DNA from: Pseudoroseicyclus tamaricis
Lineage (GTDB): Bacteria > Pseudomonadota > Alphaproteobacteria > Rhodobacterales > Rhodobacteraceae
DNA: 64,000 bases
NCBI RefSeq assembly: GCF_012070395.1
Contig: NZ_JAAFYS010000001.1
Location: forward strand, 846,001-910,000
Direction: 5' to 3'
Each line of letters opens with the position of its first letter. Position 1 is the stretch's first letter. The notes under the pieces are model-generated. The model searched no databases, was not told the DNA's origin, and saw only the letters and a program-made list of their open reading frames with translations. Positions 17,819 to 28,327 of the stretch are shown one piece after another. The position numbers were made by a program, and so were the translations under genes.

Positions 17819-18601
17819 ATGCGCCTCACCCTCGCTGCCGCCGCCCTCGCGGCCCTCTCCACCCAGGCCGTTGCCCAGGATCTGCCGGATCTCGGCGGGC
17901 AGGAGATCGTCGTCGCCACCGAGAACGCCTACCCGCCGCTGCAATTCCTCGATTCCGAGGGCACGCCCATCGGCTGGGAATACGATGCCATGGCCGAGAT
18001 CGCCGAGCGGCTGAACGCCACCGTCACCTACGAGACCATCTCGTGGGACGCGATGATCCCCGCCGTATCCGAAGGCCAGTTCGACATGGGCATGACCGGC
18101 ATCACCATCCGCGAGGACCGCGCCGAGGTCGTCGACTTCTCCGACAGCTACATGACCTCCCAGATGATGATGATCGTCCGCGGCGACGAGGAGCGCTTCA
18201 CCGACGCCGCCTCCTTCGCGGCCGACGATGACCTGCTGATGGCCGCCCAGCCCGGCACCACGCCTTTCTATGTCGGCGTCTACGACGTGCTCGATGGCGA
18301 CGAGGCCAACCCGCGCATCAAGCTGTTCGAGACCTTCGGCGCCGGGATCGAGGCGCTGCGCAACGGAGATGTCGACCTCGCCCTCTCCGACAGCACGGCC
18401 GCCGAGGGCTACGTGAGCGCCTCCGATGGCGGGCTGAAGATAGTCGGCGAGCCGCTCGGCACCGAGGATTTCGGCTTCATCTTCCCGCAGGGTTCCGAGC
18501 TGGTCGAACCGATCAACGCCGCCATCGCCGCGATGCGCGAGGATGGCACGCTCGATGCCCTCAACCAGACCTGGTTCGTCGACTACGAGATGGGCGAGTA
18601 A
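17819..18601 (+). CDS. Amino-acid ABC transporter substrate-binding protein
   Basis: This 260-residue periplasmic binding protein of family 3 (SBP_bac_3) has an 18-20 residue signal peptide ending [10 protein letters not shown]. The fold markers are [29 protein letters not shown], and [21 protein letters not shown], typical of polar or basic amino-acid receptors. The ATG at 17819 has AGGGAG 9 bases upstream; earlier in-frame starts would bury the signal peptide. The permease follows directly. No ATPase gene is nearby, so the importer must borrow one encoded elsewhere. Confidence 0.93.
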   Translation: MRLTLAAAALAALSTQAVAQDLPDLGGQEIVVATENAYPPLQFLDSEGTPIGWEYDAMAEIAERLNATVTYETISWDAMIPAVSEGQFDMGMTGITIREDRAEVVDFSDSYMTSQMMMIVRGDEERFTDAASFAADDDLLMAAQPGTTPFYVGVYDVLDGDEANPRIKLFETFGAGIEALRNGDVDLALSDSTAAEGYVSASDGGLKIVGEPLGTEDFGFIFPQGSELVEPINAAIAAMREDGTLDALNQTWFVDYEMGE

Positions 18602-18605
18602 CGGC

Positions 18606-19394
18606 TTGCTGCCTCCGCCCCCGCAGGAGCGGGAATTCCCCTGGTGGCTGGCGATCCTCGCCGTCACCGGGGTCTACCTCTTCTGGCAGGTGCTGACGGA
18701 GGAGCACTACGCGCAGGTGTTGCGCACGCTCCGCCGGGGCATCTGGATCACCGTCCTCGTCACCGTCATCTCCTATGCCGGCGCCTGCGCGTTGGGGCTG
18801 GGGCTGGCGACCATGCAGCTCTCGAAGAGCCGCATCCTGCGCCAGACCTCGCGGCTCTATGTCGAGGTGATGCGCGGGGTGCCGATCCTCGTGCTGCTGC
18901 TCTACGTCGCCTTCGTCCTCGCCCCCGCCCTCGTCTCGCTGTGGAACTGGGCGACCGCCTGGACGGGGTGGGAGCCGATGCGGGGCCGCGATTTCCCGCT
19001 CCTCTGGCGGGCGGTGATCGCGCTGATCCTCGCCTACAGCTCCTTTCTGGCGGAGGTGTTCCGCGCCGGGCTCCTCGCCATCGACAAGGGCCAGCTCGAG
19101 GCGGCGGATGCGCTGGGGCTGAGCCGCTGGCAGCGGTTCCGCCTCGTGACCTTTCCGCAGGCCTTCCGGCTGATCCTGCCGCCGCTCGGCAATGATCTCG
19201 TGGCGATGGTGAAGGACAGCTCGCTCGTCTCCGTCCTCGGCGTCACCGACATCACGCAGCTCGGCAAGGTCACCGCCGCCGGCAACTTCCGCTATTTCGA
19301 GACGTACAACGTCGTCGCCCTCCTCTACCTGACGATGACCATCGGCCTCTCCCTTGCCCTGCGCCGCGTCGAGCGCGGGATGACGCGGCGATGA
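18606..19394 (+). CDS. Amino-acid ABC transporter permease
   Basis: This HisM/GlnP-type permease has about five membrane segments. Its C-terminal half carries the EAA-loop signature (GQLEAADALGLSRWQRF, then FPQAFRLILPPLGN) that contacts the ATPase. The start is unclear. A TTG at 18606, 4 bases after the binding-protein stop, gives a sensible N-terminus; an ATG at 18543 lies inside the upstream gene. Only one permease gene is present, so it may form a homodimer. Its stop overlaps the next gene's start as ATGA. Confidence 0.9.
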   Translation: MLPPPPQEREFPWWLAILAVTGVYLFWQVLTEEHYAQVLRTLRRGIWITVLVTVISYAGACALGLGLATMQLSKSRILRQTSRLYVEVMRGVPILVLLLYVAFVLAPALVSLWNWATAWTGWEPMRGRDFPLLWRAVIALILAYSSFLAEVFRAGLLAIDKGQLEAADALGLSRWQRFRLVTFPQAFRLILPPLGNDLVAMVKDSSLVSVLGVTDITQLGKVTAAGNFRYFETYNVVALLYLTMTIGLSLALRRVERGMTRR

Positions 19395-19966
19395 CGCCGG
19401 CGGCGCGCGCCCGGCTGATGGCCACCGCGCGAGCTGCCTCGCGGCGGGAGGAGGATGCGGAGGATCTGCTGCAGGAGGCGCTCGTCGCCGCCTGGGCCGC
19501 CGGCCGGCTGGAAGATGGCGCCTACGTCACCGGCATCATCCGCCGCCAGGCCGCCATGGCCGCCCGCGGTGCCGCCCGTCGCCGCGCCCGCGAGAGCGCC
19601 TGGGCCGCGCTCCCCGCCGCTTCGTCGGAAGAGGCGGAGGAGGCGCCGCTACCGCCCCTGCCGCCGGCGCTGGAGCGGGTGGCCCGGCTGGCGCAGGCCG
19701 GCTGCACGCGGGCCGAGATCCGCTGGCTCCTCGGCCTCACCGATGCGGCGCTCCGCCAGCGGCTCGCGGCCCTGCGCGGCAAGCTCGCCGGGCGCCCCCT
19801 GCCGCCGCAGATCGCCGGCGCCGGCGGCGCCCGCCGCGCCGATCTGCGCGCGGTGCTGGCGCGCCGGCCGGAGGCGCGCTTCGCCAGCCACGATCCCGAC
19901 GGGCATCTTTTTCTCGCCATGCCCTCACAAAGCGGCCCGCGGCGGCAACAACAGGGCAGGCTTTGA
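19391..19966 (+). CDS. Small sigma-70-like (ECF-type) protein
   Basis: Residues about 5-65 resemble sigma region 2 (EEDAEDLLQEALVAAWAAGRL). Residues about 95-135 resemble region 4 with a helix-turn-helix (CTRAEIRWLLGLTDAALRQRLAALRGKL). A short N-terminus, an Ala/Glu/Pro linker between the regions and a 50-residue C-terminal tail set it apart from standard ECF factors. It overlaps the permease gene by ATGA, so it is translated with the importer. It could be a diverged ECF sigma or a DNA-binding regulator of the same fold. No anti-sigma gene is adjacent. Confidence 0.65.
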   Translation: MTPAARARLMATARAASRREEDAEDLLQEALVAAWAAGRLEDGAYVTGIIRRQAAMAARGAARRRARESAWAALPAASSEEAEEAPLPPLPPALERVARLAQAGCTRAEIRWLLGLTDAALRQRLAALRGKLAGRPLPPQIAGAGGARRADLRAVLARRPEARFASHDPDGHLFLAMPSQSGPRRQQQGRL

Positions 19967-19979
19967 CAGGAGGGGCGCG

Positions 19980-20354
19980 ATGCTCACCAAGCACAAGATC
20001 ACCAACATCTTCTACTGGGTCACGGATCTCGACCGGACAGAGGCCTTCTGGCGCGATGCCGTCGGGCTCGATGTCCAGCGTGTGGGGGAGGGGGAGGAGA
20101 GCTTCCTCACCGCCCCCACGGCCGGCGGCGTCGACCTGCTCTTCTTCCCCGGCGAGGTGAAGGCGGGCAATTGCCCGATGATCGTCTTCGACCTGCCCGA
20201 GGGCGGCATCGACGCAATGGTCGACGCGCTCCTCGCCAAGGGGGCCGCGCTGATGACGCCCGTCAGCCACGCCCCCGGCGGCTGGTCCGCCGAGCTGACG
20301 GACCCGGACGGGCATGTCCTCTCCCTCTACCAGGAGGACACGCAGCCGCGCTGA
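19980..20354 (+). CDS. VOC-family (glyoxalase/bleomycin resistance fold) protein
   Basis: This 124-residue protein opens with KITNIFYWVTDLDRTEAFWRD and ends with GWSAELTDPDGHVLSLYQ. These are the two halves of the vicinal oxygen chelate fold, with His and Glu metal-ligand candidates. The ATG at 19980 follows AGGAGGGG, a strong ribosome-binding site; upstream in-frame starts belong to the overlapping sigma-like gene. Substrate is unknown; VOC proteins include glyoxalases, dioxygenases and antibiotic-binding proteins. Confidence 0.85.
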   Translation: MLTKHKITNIFYWVTDLDRTEAFWRDAVGLDVQRVGEGEESFLTAPTAGGVDLLFFPGEVKAGNCPMIVFDLPEGGIDAMVDALLAKGAALMTPVSHAPGGWSAELTDPDGHVLSLYQEDTQPR

Positions 20355-20439
20355 TCTCCTGCACGAGCGCTGCGCGGGCCACGGCCCGTGCCTTGCTATC
20401 CTCGGGGGCGACTCACTGGCCCGCGACGGAGGCAAGGAC

Positions 20440-20976
20440 ATGGACAGGATATCGAAACTCAGACCCTGGCGGCTCATCGGCTGGGGAGCGGCGGCGGCGC
20501 TCCTGCTGGCGCCGCTCGTGGCGATGCAGTTCGGAGACGAGGTGGCCTGGACGGGCGGCGATGTCCTCTTCGCCGCGCTGATGCTCGGCGGCGGCGGCCT
20601 CGCCTTCGAGCTGGCCATCCGCCGCCGTCGGCCCCTCGCCTACCGGGCGGCGATGGCGCTGGCGCTCGGCGCGGCGATCCTCCTCCTTACCGTGATCGGC
20701 GCCGTCGGCCTCCTCGGCAGCGAGGCGAACCCGGCGAACCTTCTCTATCTCGGCGTGACCGCCCTCGGTGCCGGCGGCGCGCTCGGCTCCGGCCTGCGCC
20801 CCTCCGGCATGGCGCGCACCGCCGCCGGCATGGCCGCGGCCCAGGCGCTCATAGCGCTTGCCGCCCTCGCCGCCGGCTGGGGCGGCGGCAGCTCCCCTCT
20901 GGAGATCCTCGCCCTCAACGGCCTCTTCGTGGCGCTCTTCTCCACCTCCGCCCTCCTCTTCGATCGCTCCGCCTGA
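20440..20976 (+). CDS. Hypothetical membrane protein, about four to five TM segments
   Basis: This 178-residue protein is dominated by Ala/Leu/Gly hydrophobic segments at about 14-31, 41-57, 69-90, 101-118 and 127-146, with basic loops (IRRRRPLAYR). I recognise no family. The ATG at 20440 follows a GGAGGCAAGG ribosome-binding region and begins a basic N-terminus (MDRISKLRPWR). It is followed by a Family II repeat that may terminate the unit. Confidence 0.6.
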   Translation: MDRISKLRPWRLIGWGAAAALLLAPLVAMQFGDEVAWTGGDVLFAALMLGGGGLAFELAIRRRRPLAYRAAMALALGAAILLLTVIGAVGLLGSEANPANLLYLGVTALGAGGALGSGLRPSGMARTAAGMAAAQALIALAALAAGWGGGSSPLEILALNGLFVALFSTSALLFDRSA

Positions 20977-21020
20977 CAGGGGGGGGCGCCCCCGCCCCTT
21001 GGCTCCCGCCGCCCCCTCCC

Positions 21021-21084
21021 TTCGACTTCCAAGTATTCCTCCGGGGGGCGGCCAAAGGCAGCGGGGGCGGACAGCCCCCCTGCC
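21021..21084 (+). repeat. Family II intergenic repeat
   Basis: This forward copy reads CTTCCAAGTATTCCTCCGGG and continues into a GGGGGCGGACAGCCCCC hairpin. It lies 44 bases after the stop of the membrane-protein gene and before the M3 peptidase gene. Confidence 0.6.
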
Positions 21085-21160
21085 ACGCCGGGCTCCGGGC
21101 CTTGCGGCGGCCCCCCGCGCCCAATACCTCCTGTTTCAACCCGCTCAAGGAGGCTCCGCG

Positions 21161-23185
21161 ATGACCAACCCGCTTCTGCAGCCCTGGGAGACGCCCTTCG
21201 GCCTGCCGCCCTTCGACGCCATCACCGATGACGACTGGGCCCCGGCCGTCGACGAGGCCCTCGCCCGGGCCCGCTCCGGCATCGAGGCCATCGCGGCCAA
21301 CCCCGAGCCGCCGACCTTCGCCAATACCATCGAGGCGATGGAGCTGAACGAGGCGGAGCTCGGCGGCATCCTCGGCGCCTTCTACGGTGTCGCCGGGGCC
21401 GACTCGACGCCGGCCCGCGAGGCCCTGCAGCGCGAGTTCGCGCCCAAGCTCTCCGCCTATTCCTCGCAGATCATCACCAACCGGCCGCTCTTCGAGCGCA
21501 TCGACAGCCTCTGGGCTCAGAAGGACACGCTCGGCCTCACGCCCGAGCAGGAGCGGGTGCTCCTGCTGACCCGCCGCTCCTTCGTGCGCGCCGGCGCCCA
21601 GCTGGAGGGCGCGGAGGCGGAGCGGATGACGGAGCTGAAGTCGCGCCTCTCCGTCCTTGGCACCCAGTTCACCCAGAACCTGCTCGCCGACGAGCGCAGC
21701 TGGTCGATGGAGATCCCGCCGGAGGACTTCGCCAAGCTGCCGTCCTTCGTGCAGAGCGCCGCCACGGCAGCGGGGGAGGAGGCCGGCACCGGCCCCGTCG
21801 TCACCACCTCGCGCTCGCTCATCACGCCCTTCCTGCAGTTCTGCGACAACCGCGAGCTGCGCCGCCGCGCCCATGAGGCCTGGGTCTCCCGCGGGGCGCG
21901 GGGCGGCGAGACGGACAACCGCTCCCTCGCGGCCGAGACGCTGGCGATGCGCGAGGAGCGGGCAAGGCTCCTCGGCCACGCCAGCTTTGCCCACTGGAAA
22001 CTGGAGCCGGAGATGGCCGGCACCCCCGAGGCGGTGCGCGACCTGCTCATGCAGGTCTGGGCTCCCGCCCGCGCCGCCGCCATGACCGATGCCATCGTGC
22101 TGGAGAACATGCTCCACGCCGACGGCCACGAGGGCCCGCTGGAGCCGTGGGACTGGCACTATTACTCCGAGAAGCGCCGCGTCGCGGAGCACGATCTCGA
22201 CGAGAGCGCGCTCAAGCCCTACTTCCAGCTCGATCGCATGATCGAGGCCGCCTTCGCCGTCGCCCATCGCCTCTTCGGGTTGGAGTTCGCACCGGCCGAG
22301 GGCCCGCTCTACCACCCCGACGTGCGCATGTGGGAGGTGACCCGCGACGGCCGCCATGTCGCGCTCTTCATCGGCGATTACTTCGCCCGCGGTTCCAAGC
22401 GCTCCGGCGCCTGGTGCACGGCGATGCGCCAGCAGCAGCGGCTCGAGGGGGAGGGGACGCCCATCGTCCTCAACGTGTGCAACTTCGCCAAGCCGCCCAA
22501 GGGCCAGCCGGCGCTGCTCTCATGGGACGACGCGCGCACCCTCTTCCACGAGTTCGGTCACGCGCTGCACCAGATGCTCTCCGACGTCACCTACGAAAGC
22601 ATCTCCGGCACCTCCGTCGCCCGCGATTTCGTCGAGCTGCCGAGCCAGCTCTACGAGCACTGGCTGGAGGTGCCGGGCGTGCTGGACGAGTTCGCCACCC
22701 ATGCCGAGACGGGAGAGCCGATGCCGGCCGAGCTGCGCGACCGGGTGCTGGCGGCGGCGACCTACGACATGGGCTTCTCGACGGTAGAATATGTGGCCTC
22801 CGCCCTCGTCGACCTCGCCTTCCACGACGGCCCCGCCCCGGCGGACCCGATGCAGCGGCAGGCCGAGGTGCTGGAGGAGATCGGCATGCCCCGCGCCATG
22901 GTCATGCGCCACGCGACGCCGCACTTCGCGCACATCTTCTCGGGCGACGGCTACTCGGCCGGCTACTACAGCTACATGTGGTCCGAGGTGATGGACGCCG
23001 ACGCCTTCGCCGCCTTCGAGGAGGCGGGCGATGCGTTCGACCCGGCGCTGGCGAAGAGCCTTGAGGAGAACATCCTCTCGAAGGGCGGCAGCGAGGACCC
23101 GGCCGAGCTCTACACCCGCTTCCGCGGCCGGATGCCGGGGGTGGAGCCGCTGCTCAAGGGCCGGGGGCTGGTCGCCGCCGAGTAG
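21161..23185 (+). CDS. M3-family zinc metallopeptidase (oligopeptidase A / dipeptidyl carboxypeptidase type)
   Basis: This 674-residue thimet-type peptidase has zinc motif HEFGH near residues 463-467 (LFHEFGHALHQML) and the downstream E of the ESISGTSVARDFVELPSQ region. N-terminal NPLLQPWETPFGLPPFDAI is typical of cytoplasmic OpdA/Dcp. It degrades short peptides released by proteases; OpdA and Dcp cannot be separated confidently by eye. The ATG at 21161 is preceded by AAGGAGG. Confidence 0.92.
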   Translation: MTNPLLQPWETPFGLPPFDAITDDDWAPAVDEALARARSGIEAIAANPEPPTFANTIEAMELNEAELGGILGAFYGVAGADSTPAREALQREFAPKLSAYSSQIITNRPLFERIDSLWAQKDTLGLTPEQERVLLLTRRSFVRAGAQLEGAEAERMTELKSRLSVLGTQFTQNLLADERSWSMEIPPEDFAKLPSFVQSAATAAGEEAGTGPVVTTSRSLITPFLQFCDNRELRRRAHEAWVSRGARGGETDNRSLAAETLAMREERARLLGHASFAHWKLEPEMAGTPEAVRDLLMQVWAPARAAAMTDAIVLENMLHADGHEGPLEPWDWHYYSEKRRVAEHDLDESALKPYFQLDRMIEAAFAVAHRLFGLEFAPAEGPLYHPDVRMWEVTRDGRHVALFIGDYFARGSKRSGAWCTAMRQQQRLEGEGTPIVLNVCNFAKPPKGQPALLSWDDARTLFHEFGHALHQMLSDVTYESISGTSVARDFVELPSQLYEHWLEVPGVLDEFATHAETGEPMPAELRDRVLAAATYDMGFSTVEYVASALVDLAFHDGPAPADPMQRQAEVLEEIGMPRAMVMRHATPHFAHIFSGDGYSAGYYSYMWSEVMDADAFAAFEEAGDAFDPALAKSLEENILSKGGSEDPAELYTRFRGRMPGVEPLLKGRGLVAAE

Positions 23186-23187
23186 GC

Positions 23188-23436
23188 TCAGCCCTCGCGG
23201 GCGGCGCGGACGTCGTCGGCGAGACGGCGGATGAGCTTCAGCTCGTCCGCCACCGACTGCTCGATGGAGAAGGCATCGTCGGGCACGGCGCCGGGGTCTT
23301 CCGAGGACAGCTCGACATGGTCGCGCTGGTCGAGGAAGGCGTCGAGATCGGGGTCGTTGAGCGTCGCCACGATCCGGGCAAGCAGCTTGCGCTGGGCGAG
23401 GATGCGGCCCTCGAGGCTCTCTGGTGTCACGCTCAT
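23188..23436 (-). CDS. Small conserved hypothetical protein
   Basis: This 82-residue, mostly helical, acidic protein (MSVTPESLEGRILAQRKLL at the start, ADELKLIRRLADDVRAAREG at the end) has no signal peptide or membrane segment. The ATG at 23436 has AGGAGGGAG about 8 bases upstream, a strong signal that decides the start over an ATG at 23457. It ends 2 bases from the convergent M3 peptidase stop. The helical pattern superficially recalls chorismate mutase, but the catalytic residues are not evident. Confidence 0.7.
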   Translation of the reverse strand: MSVTPESLEGRILAQRKLLARIVATLNDPDLDAFLDQRDHVELSSEDPGAVPDDAFSIEQSVADELKLIRRLADDVRAAREG

Positions 23437-23569
23437 CGTCTCTCCCTCCTTGATCACAGGCGCAACGCCGCCGGGCGCCGCTCCGTTCCCCTGCCCGCGG
23501 CCTGGTCACGCTCCCACGCCCCCACCCCGCCTGCCCGCGCTGCGGGCTGACGGTGCGCAACTGGCAGGC

Positions 23570-24814
23570 TCAGGCGAGGAACCCCGCCACCCGGTCCAGC
23601 GCCGCGCGGAAGCGTTCCGCCTCCACCTCGGCCACCTCGGCCCCGGCCGCGCCATCCGGGCCGTCGCCGCGCAGGGCCGCCAGCACCGCGGCGCCGAGGC
23701 TCTCCGCCGTCACCTCCCGCGCCGCGCCGGCGCGGGTGAGGGCGGCGTAGGCGGGGGCGGCGCTCTCCACGTGGCGGCCGTGGAGGAGCGGGCGGGAGAG
23801 GCGCGCCGGCTCCCACGGGTTGTGGCCGCCGACGGGCACCAGCGAGCCGCCGAGGAACACCGCCCCGGCGAGCCGCATCCAGAGCCCGGTCTCCCCGAAG
23901 CTGTCGGCGAGGTATACGGGCCCCGCCGGCCTCTCCCCGGCGGAGCGGCGGGGCGGCCCGCCGGCAAGGGCGGCGACGGGGCCGGCCCGCTCCACATGCC
24001 GGGGCACCAGCAGGAGCAGGGCGTCGGGCCGCTCAGCCCGCACCGCCTCATGCGCCCTCAGCACCAGCTCCTCCTCGCCGGGATGGGTGGAGATGGCGGC
24101 CCAGACGGGCCGCTCTCCCAAAGCGGCGCGCAGCGCCGCCAACTCGCCCTCATCGGCCGGCGGCGGCGGAGCCGCCGCCTTGGCATCGCCGCCGTCGAAG
24201 ACGGCGGCCGCGCCGAGCGCCGTCAGGCGCGCGGCGTTCTGCGGGCCCTGCGCGGCGACGAGGCCGAAGGCCGAGAAGAGCCGCGCCGCGCTTGTCGCCC
24301 GCCCCTGCCAGCGCGCAGCCGAGCGCGCCGAGAGGCGCGCGTTGACCAGCGCCAGCGGGACGCCCCGCGCCGAGAGGCGCAGGATCGTTTGCGGCCAGAT
24401 CTCGCTTTCGGCGAAGGCCACCGCGTCCGGCCGCCAGTGGCCGAGGAAGCGACGCAGCGGCCCCGCCGCGTCCAGCGGCGCGAACTGGTGCAGCGCCCCC
24501 TCCGGCAGCCGCGCCGGCAGGATCTCTGCCGCCGCCGCCGTCCCCGTTGTCAGCATCACGCCCGAGCCCCGCCGCCGCAGCTCCGACGCCAAGGGCAGCA
24601 GCGACAGCCCCTCACCGACCGAGGCGCCGTGCAGCCACACCAGCCGGCCCTCCGGCCGGGGCAGGCTCGCCCGGCCGTCCCGCTCGGCGATGCGCTCGCC
24701 CGGCACGCCGGCGCGCGCCAGCCCCCGCGCCACGCTGCGCAGCAGGAGCGGCGCCGCGAGGTTGGCGGCGGTGCAATAGGCGGTGAGGAGAGGGGTGCCC
24801 GCGGGCGGGTTCAT
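23570..24814 (-). CDS. waaA: 3-deoxy-D-manno-octulosonic acid (Kdo) transferase
   Basis: WaaA (KdtA) adds Kdo from CMP-Kdo to lipid A precursor at the inner membrane. The 414-residue GT30 protein shows [29 protein letters not shown] (acceptor/catalytic region), NARLSARSA and [13 protein letters not shown] hydrophobic N-terminal anchor is present. Its start overlaps the moaA stop as ATGA, so it is translated from the moaA message. Confidence 0.93.
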   Translation of the reverse strand: MNPPAGTPLLTAYCTAANLAAPLLLRSVARGLARAGVPGERIAERDGRASLPRPEGRLVWLHGASVGEGLSLLPLASELRRRGSGVMLTTGTAAAAEILPARLPEGALHQFAPLDAAGPLRRFLGHWRPDAVAFAESEIWPQTILRLSARGVPLALVNARLSARSAARWQGRATSAARLFSAFGLVAAQGPQNAARLTALGAAAVFDGGDAKAAAPPPPADEGELAALRAALGERPVWAAISTHPGEEELVLRAHEAVRAERPDALLLLVPRHVERAGPVAALAGGPPRRSAGERPAGPVYLADSFGETGLWMRLAGAVFLGGSLVPVGGHNPWEPARLSRPLLHGRHVESAAPAYAALTRAGAAREVTAESLGAAVLAALRGDGPDGAAGAEVAEVEAERFRAALDRVAGFLA

Positions 24815-25809
24815 CCCCCGGTGTGGCTCATGTGCCGGCTGACGCGGCCGGCCACATCCTGCCGGGAGTAATCGAAGTCATGGCCCTTGGGCTTGAGCGC
24901 GATGGCCGCGCGGATCGCCTCTTCGAGCGGCGCATCGGCCTCCGAGGCGCGCAGCGGGCCGCGCAGGTCCGAATGGCCCTCCTGCCCGAGGCAGGTGTAG
25001 ATCTCGCCCGTGCAGGTGATGCGCACGCGGTTGCAGCTCTCGCAGAAGTTGTGGGTCAGCGGTGTGATGAAGCCGATCTTCTGCCCCGTCTCCTCCAGCC
25101 GCACGTAGCGCGCAGGGCCGCCGGTGCTCTCCGCCAGCCCGTCGAGGTGGTAGCGCTGCGCGAGCTGGGCCCGCAGGTCGCTCAGCGGCCAGTACTGGCC
25201 GAGGCGATCCTCGTTGCCGATGTCGCCCATCGGCATGACCTCGATGAACGTCAGGTCATGCCCCTCGGAGGCGCACCATTCGACGAGGTCGAAAAGCTCG
25301 CCGTCGTTGAAGCCCTTGAGCGCCACGGTGTTGATCTTCACCTGCAGCCCCGCCTCCTTGGCGGCGCGCAGCCCCTCCATCACCTGCGGCAGGCGGCCCC
25401 AGCGGGTCACCTGCTTGAACTTGCCCTCGTCGAGCGTGTCGAGCGAGACGTTCACGCGCCGCACGCCCGCCGCCGCCAGCTGGTCGGCGAAGCGGGACAG
25501 CTGGGAGCCGTTGGTGGTGAGCGTCAGCTCCTTCAGCGCGCCGGATTTCAGGTGCCGGCCCATCGCCTCGAAGAAGGTCATGATGCCGCGCCGCACGAGC
25601 GGCTCGCCGCCGGTGATGCGCAGCTTCTCGACGCCGAGGCGGATGAAGGCCGAGCACAGGCGGTCCAGCTCCTCCAGCGTCAGGAGCTCCTTCTTGGGGA
25701 GGAACTCCATGTGCTCGGACATGCAGTAGACGCAGCGAAAGTCGCAGCGATCGGTCACGGAGACACGCAAGTAGCGGATGTCCCGCTGGAAGGGGTCAGT
25801 CAGCACCAT
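24811..25809 (-). CDS. moaA: GTP 3',8-cyclase MoaA
   Basis: MoaA is the radical-SAM enzyme that starts molybdenum cofactor synthesis by cyclising GTP. The 332-residue protein has the SAM cluster motif CDFRCVYC near residue 20, [10 protein letters not shown], and the C-terminal second Fe-S cluster ligands in [20 protein letters not shown]. The C-terminal pair expected in MoaA is GG, matching the final SHTGG. It is coupled to waaA by a 4-base overlap. Confidence 0.97.
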   Translation of the reverse strand: MVLTDPFQRDIRYLRVSVTDRCDFRCVYCMSEHMEFLPKKELLTLEELDRLCSAFIRLGVEKLRITGGEPLVRRGIMTFFEAMGRHLKSGALKELTLTTNGSQLSRFADQLAAAGVRRVNVSLDTLDEGKFKQVTRWGRLPQVMEGLRAAKEAGLQVKINTVALKGFNDGELFDLVEWCASEGHDLTFIEVMPMGDIGNEDRLGQYWPLSDLRAQLAQRYHLDGLAESTGGPARYVRLEETGQKIGFITPLTHNFCESCNRVRITCTGEIYTCLGQEGHSDLRGPLRASEADAPLEEAIRAAIALKPKGHDFDYSRQDVAGRVSRHMSHTGG

Positions 25810-25981
25810 GGACGGAACCTAGGGGCGCGGGCAGGGACAAGCAAGCGCAGCGGCCGGCCCATCACGTTGGCAGGAGCGGGGAACCGGCGCGGGGGGGGCC
25901 TCCAGCCGGCCCGAACAACATGCCGCTCGGCGCGTGCGCATACCATTGCGCCGCGCGCGGGCGCCGCCTAGGCTCTGGCCC

Positions 25982-26503
25982 ATGACACGTGCCCTGCTTC
26001 TCGCCCTCCTGCCGCTCGCCGCCTGCACCCAGGCGCAGATCGACGGCTTCTTCGCCCCCGCCGGCACCGCCGCGGACACTCCTGCGCAGGAGGCGGCCCA
26101 GCCCGCCCCGGCACCGACGCTCAACCCCACGCCGCCGCCGCCGCCGCCCCAGACGGCGACCACGGCGGAGGAGTTCGACACCACCTCCGAGGAGGACAGA
26201 GCCGCCGCCCTCGCCGAGCCGCCCGCGGCGGAGGAGGTGCGCCTCGGCACCGCCATCGGCTCCCTCGGCGATGCCGCCGACCCGGGCATCTGGATCGAGA
26301 CCGGCTACGTGACCGAGCTGACATGGGGCCGAGTCGAGGTGGCCTCCACCGGCAAGACGATCAGCCTCGAGCTGCGCCCCTCCGGCGGTGAGCCGGGCGC
26401 GGGGGCGGAAGTCTCCCTGCCGGCGATGCGCCTTCTGGAGGTGCCCTTCACCGAGCTGCCGGAGCTGGTGATCTACGAATTGCCGGGCGGCGCCCCCGCC
26501 TGA
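25982..26503 (+). CDS. Conserved lipoprotein of unknown function
   Basis: This 173-residue protein has the lipoprotein signal peptide MTRALLLALLPLAACTQ, with the Cys at residue 15. A low-complexity Pro/Ala/Thr linker follows, and then a small domain (RLGTAIGSLGDAADPGIWIE ... VSLPAMRLLEVPFTELPEL). From memory, Rhodobacterales homologues are often labelled D-galactarate dehydratase; nothing here resembles that enzyme. It likely sits in the outer or inner membrane facing the periplasm. It diverges from moaA across about 170 bases. Confidence 0.75.
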   Translation: MTRALLLALLPLAACTQAQIDGFFAPAGTAADTPAQEAAQPAPAPTLNPTPPPPPPQTATTAEEFDTTSEEDRAAALAEPPAAEEVRLGTAIGSLGDAADPGIWIETGYVTELTWGRVEVASTGKTISLELRPSGGEPGAGAEVSLPAMRLLEVPFTELPELVIYELPGGAPA

Positions 26504-26567
26504 ATCGCGGCCTGATTGGCCGGGGCTTCCACCCGGCCGAAACGCCAGCCCCCTCGGCGCGGCCCGA

Positions 26568-28148
<1,581 letters not shown>

Positions 28149-28273
28149 GGGTCACCGGTGCGGTCGTTGCGAAAAGGGCGACGATCGGTCGGGTGAACTC
28201 CATCTTGGCCTCCATGCCTTGCGTGAGGGGCAGAGATGCCGCCCGGGGGCCTGAAAATCAAGGCGCCCGGCCG

Positions 28274-28303
28274 TGAAAAGGGCCGGCGCTGGGGCCGGCC
28301 CTT
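28274..28303 (-). terminator. Rho-independent terminator
   Basis: AAGGGCCGGC (28278-28287) and GCCGGCCCTT (28294-28303) form a perfect 10-bp stem with a 6-base loop. On the minus strand the stem runs into TTTTCACGG. It lies 25 bases downstream of the stop of the large acidic-protein gene, so it probably ends that transcript. Confidence 0.8.
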
Positions 28304-28327
28304 CGGGGTCTTTAAGGGGAAGGGCGG

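Noticed and set aside
23188-23436. Chorismate mutase identity for the small helical protein
   Set aside because: The helical pattern is similar, but the conserved Arg, Lys and Gln catalytic residues do not line up.
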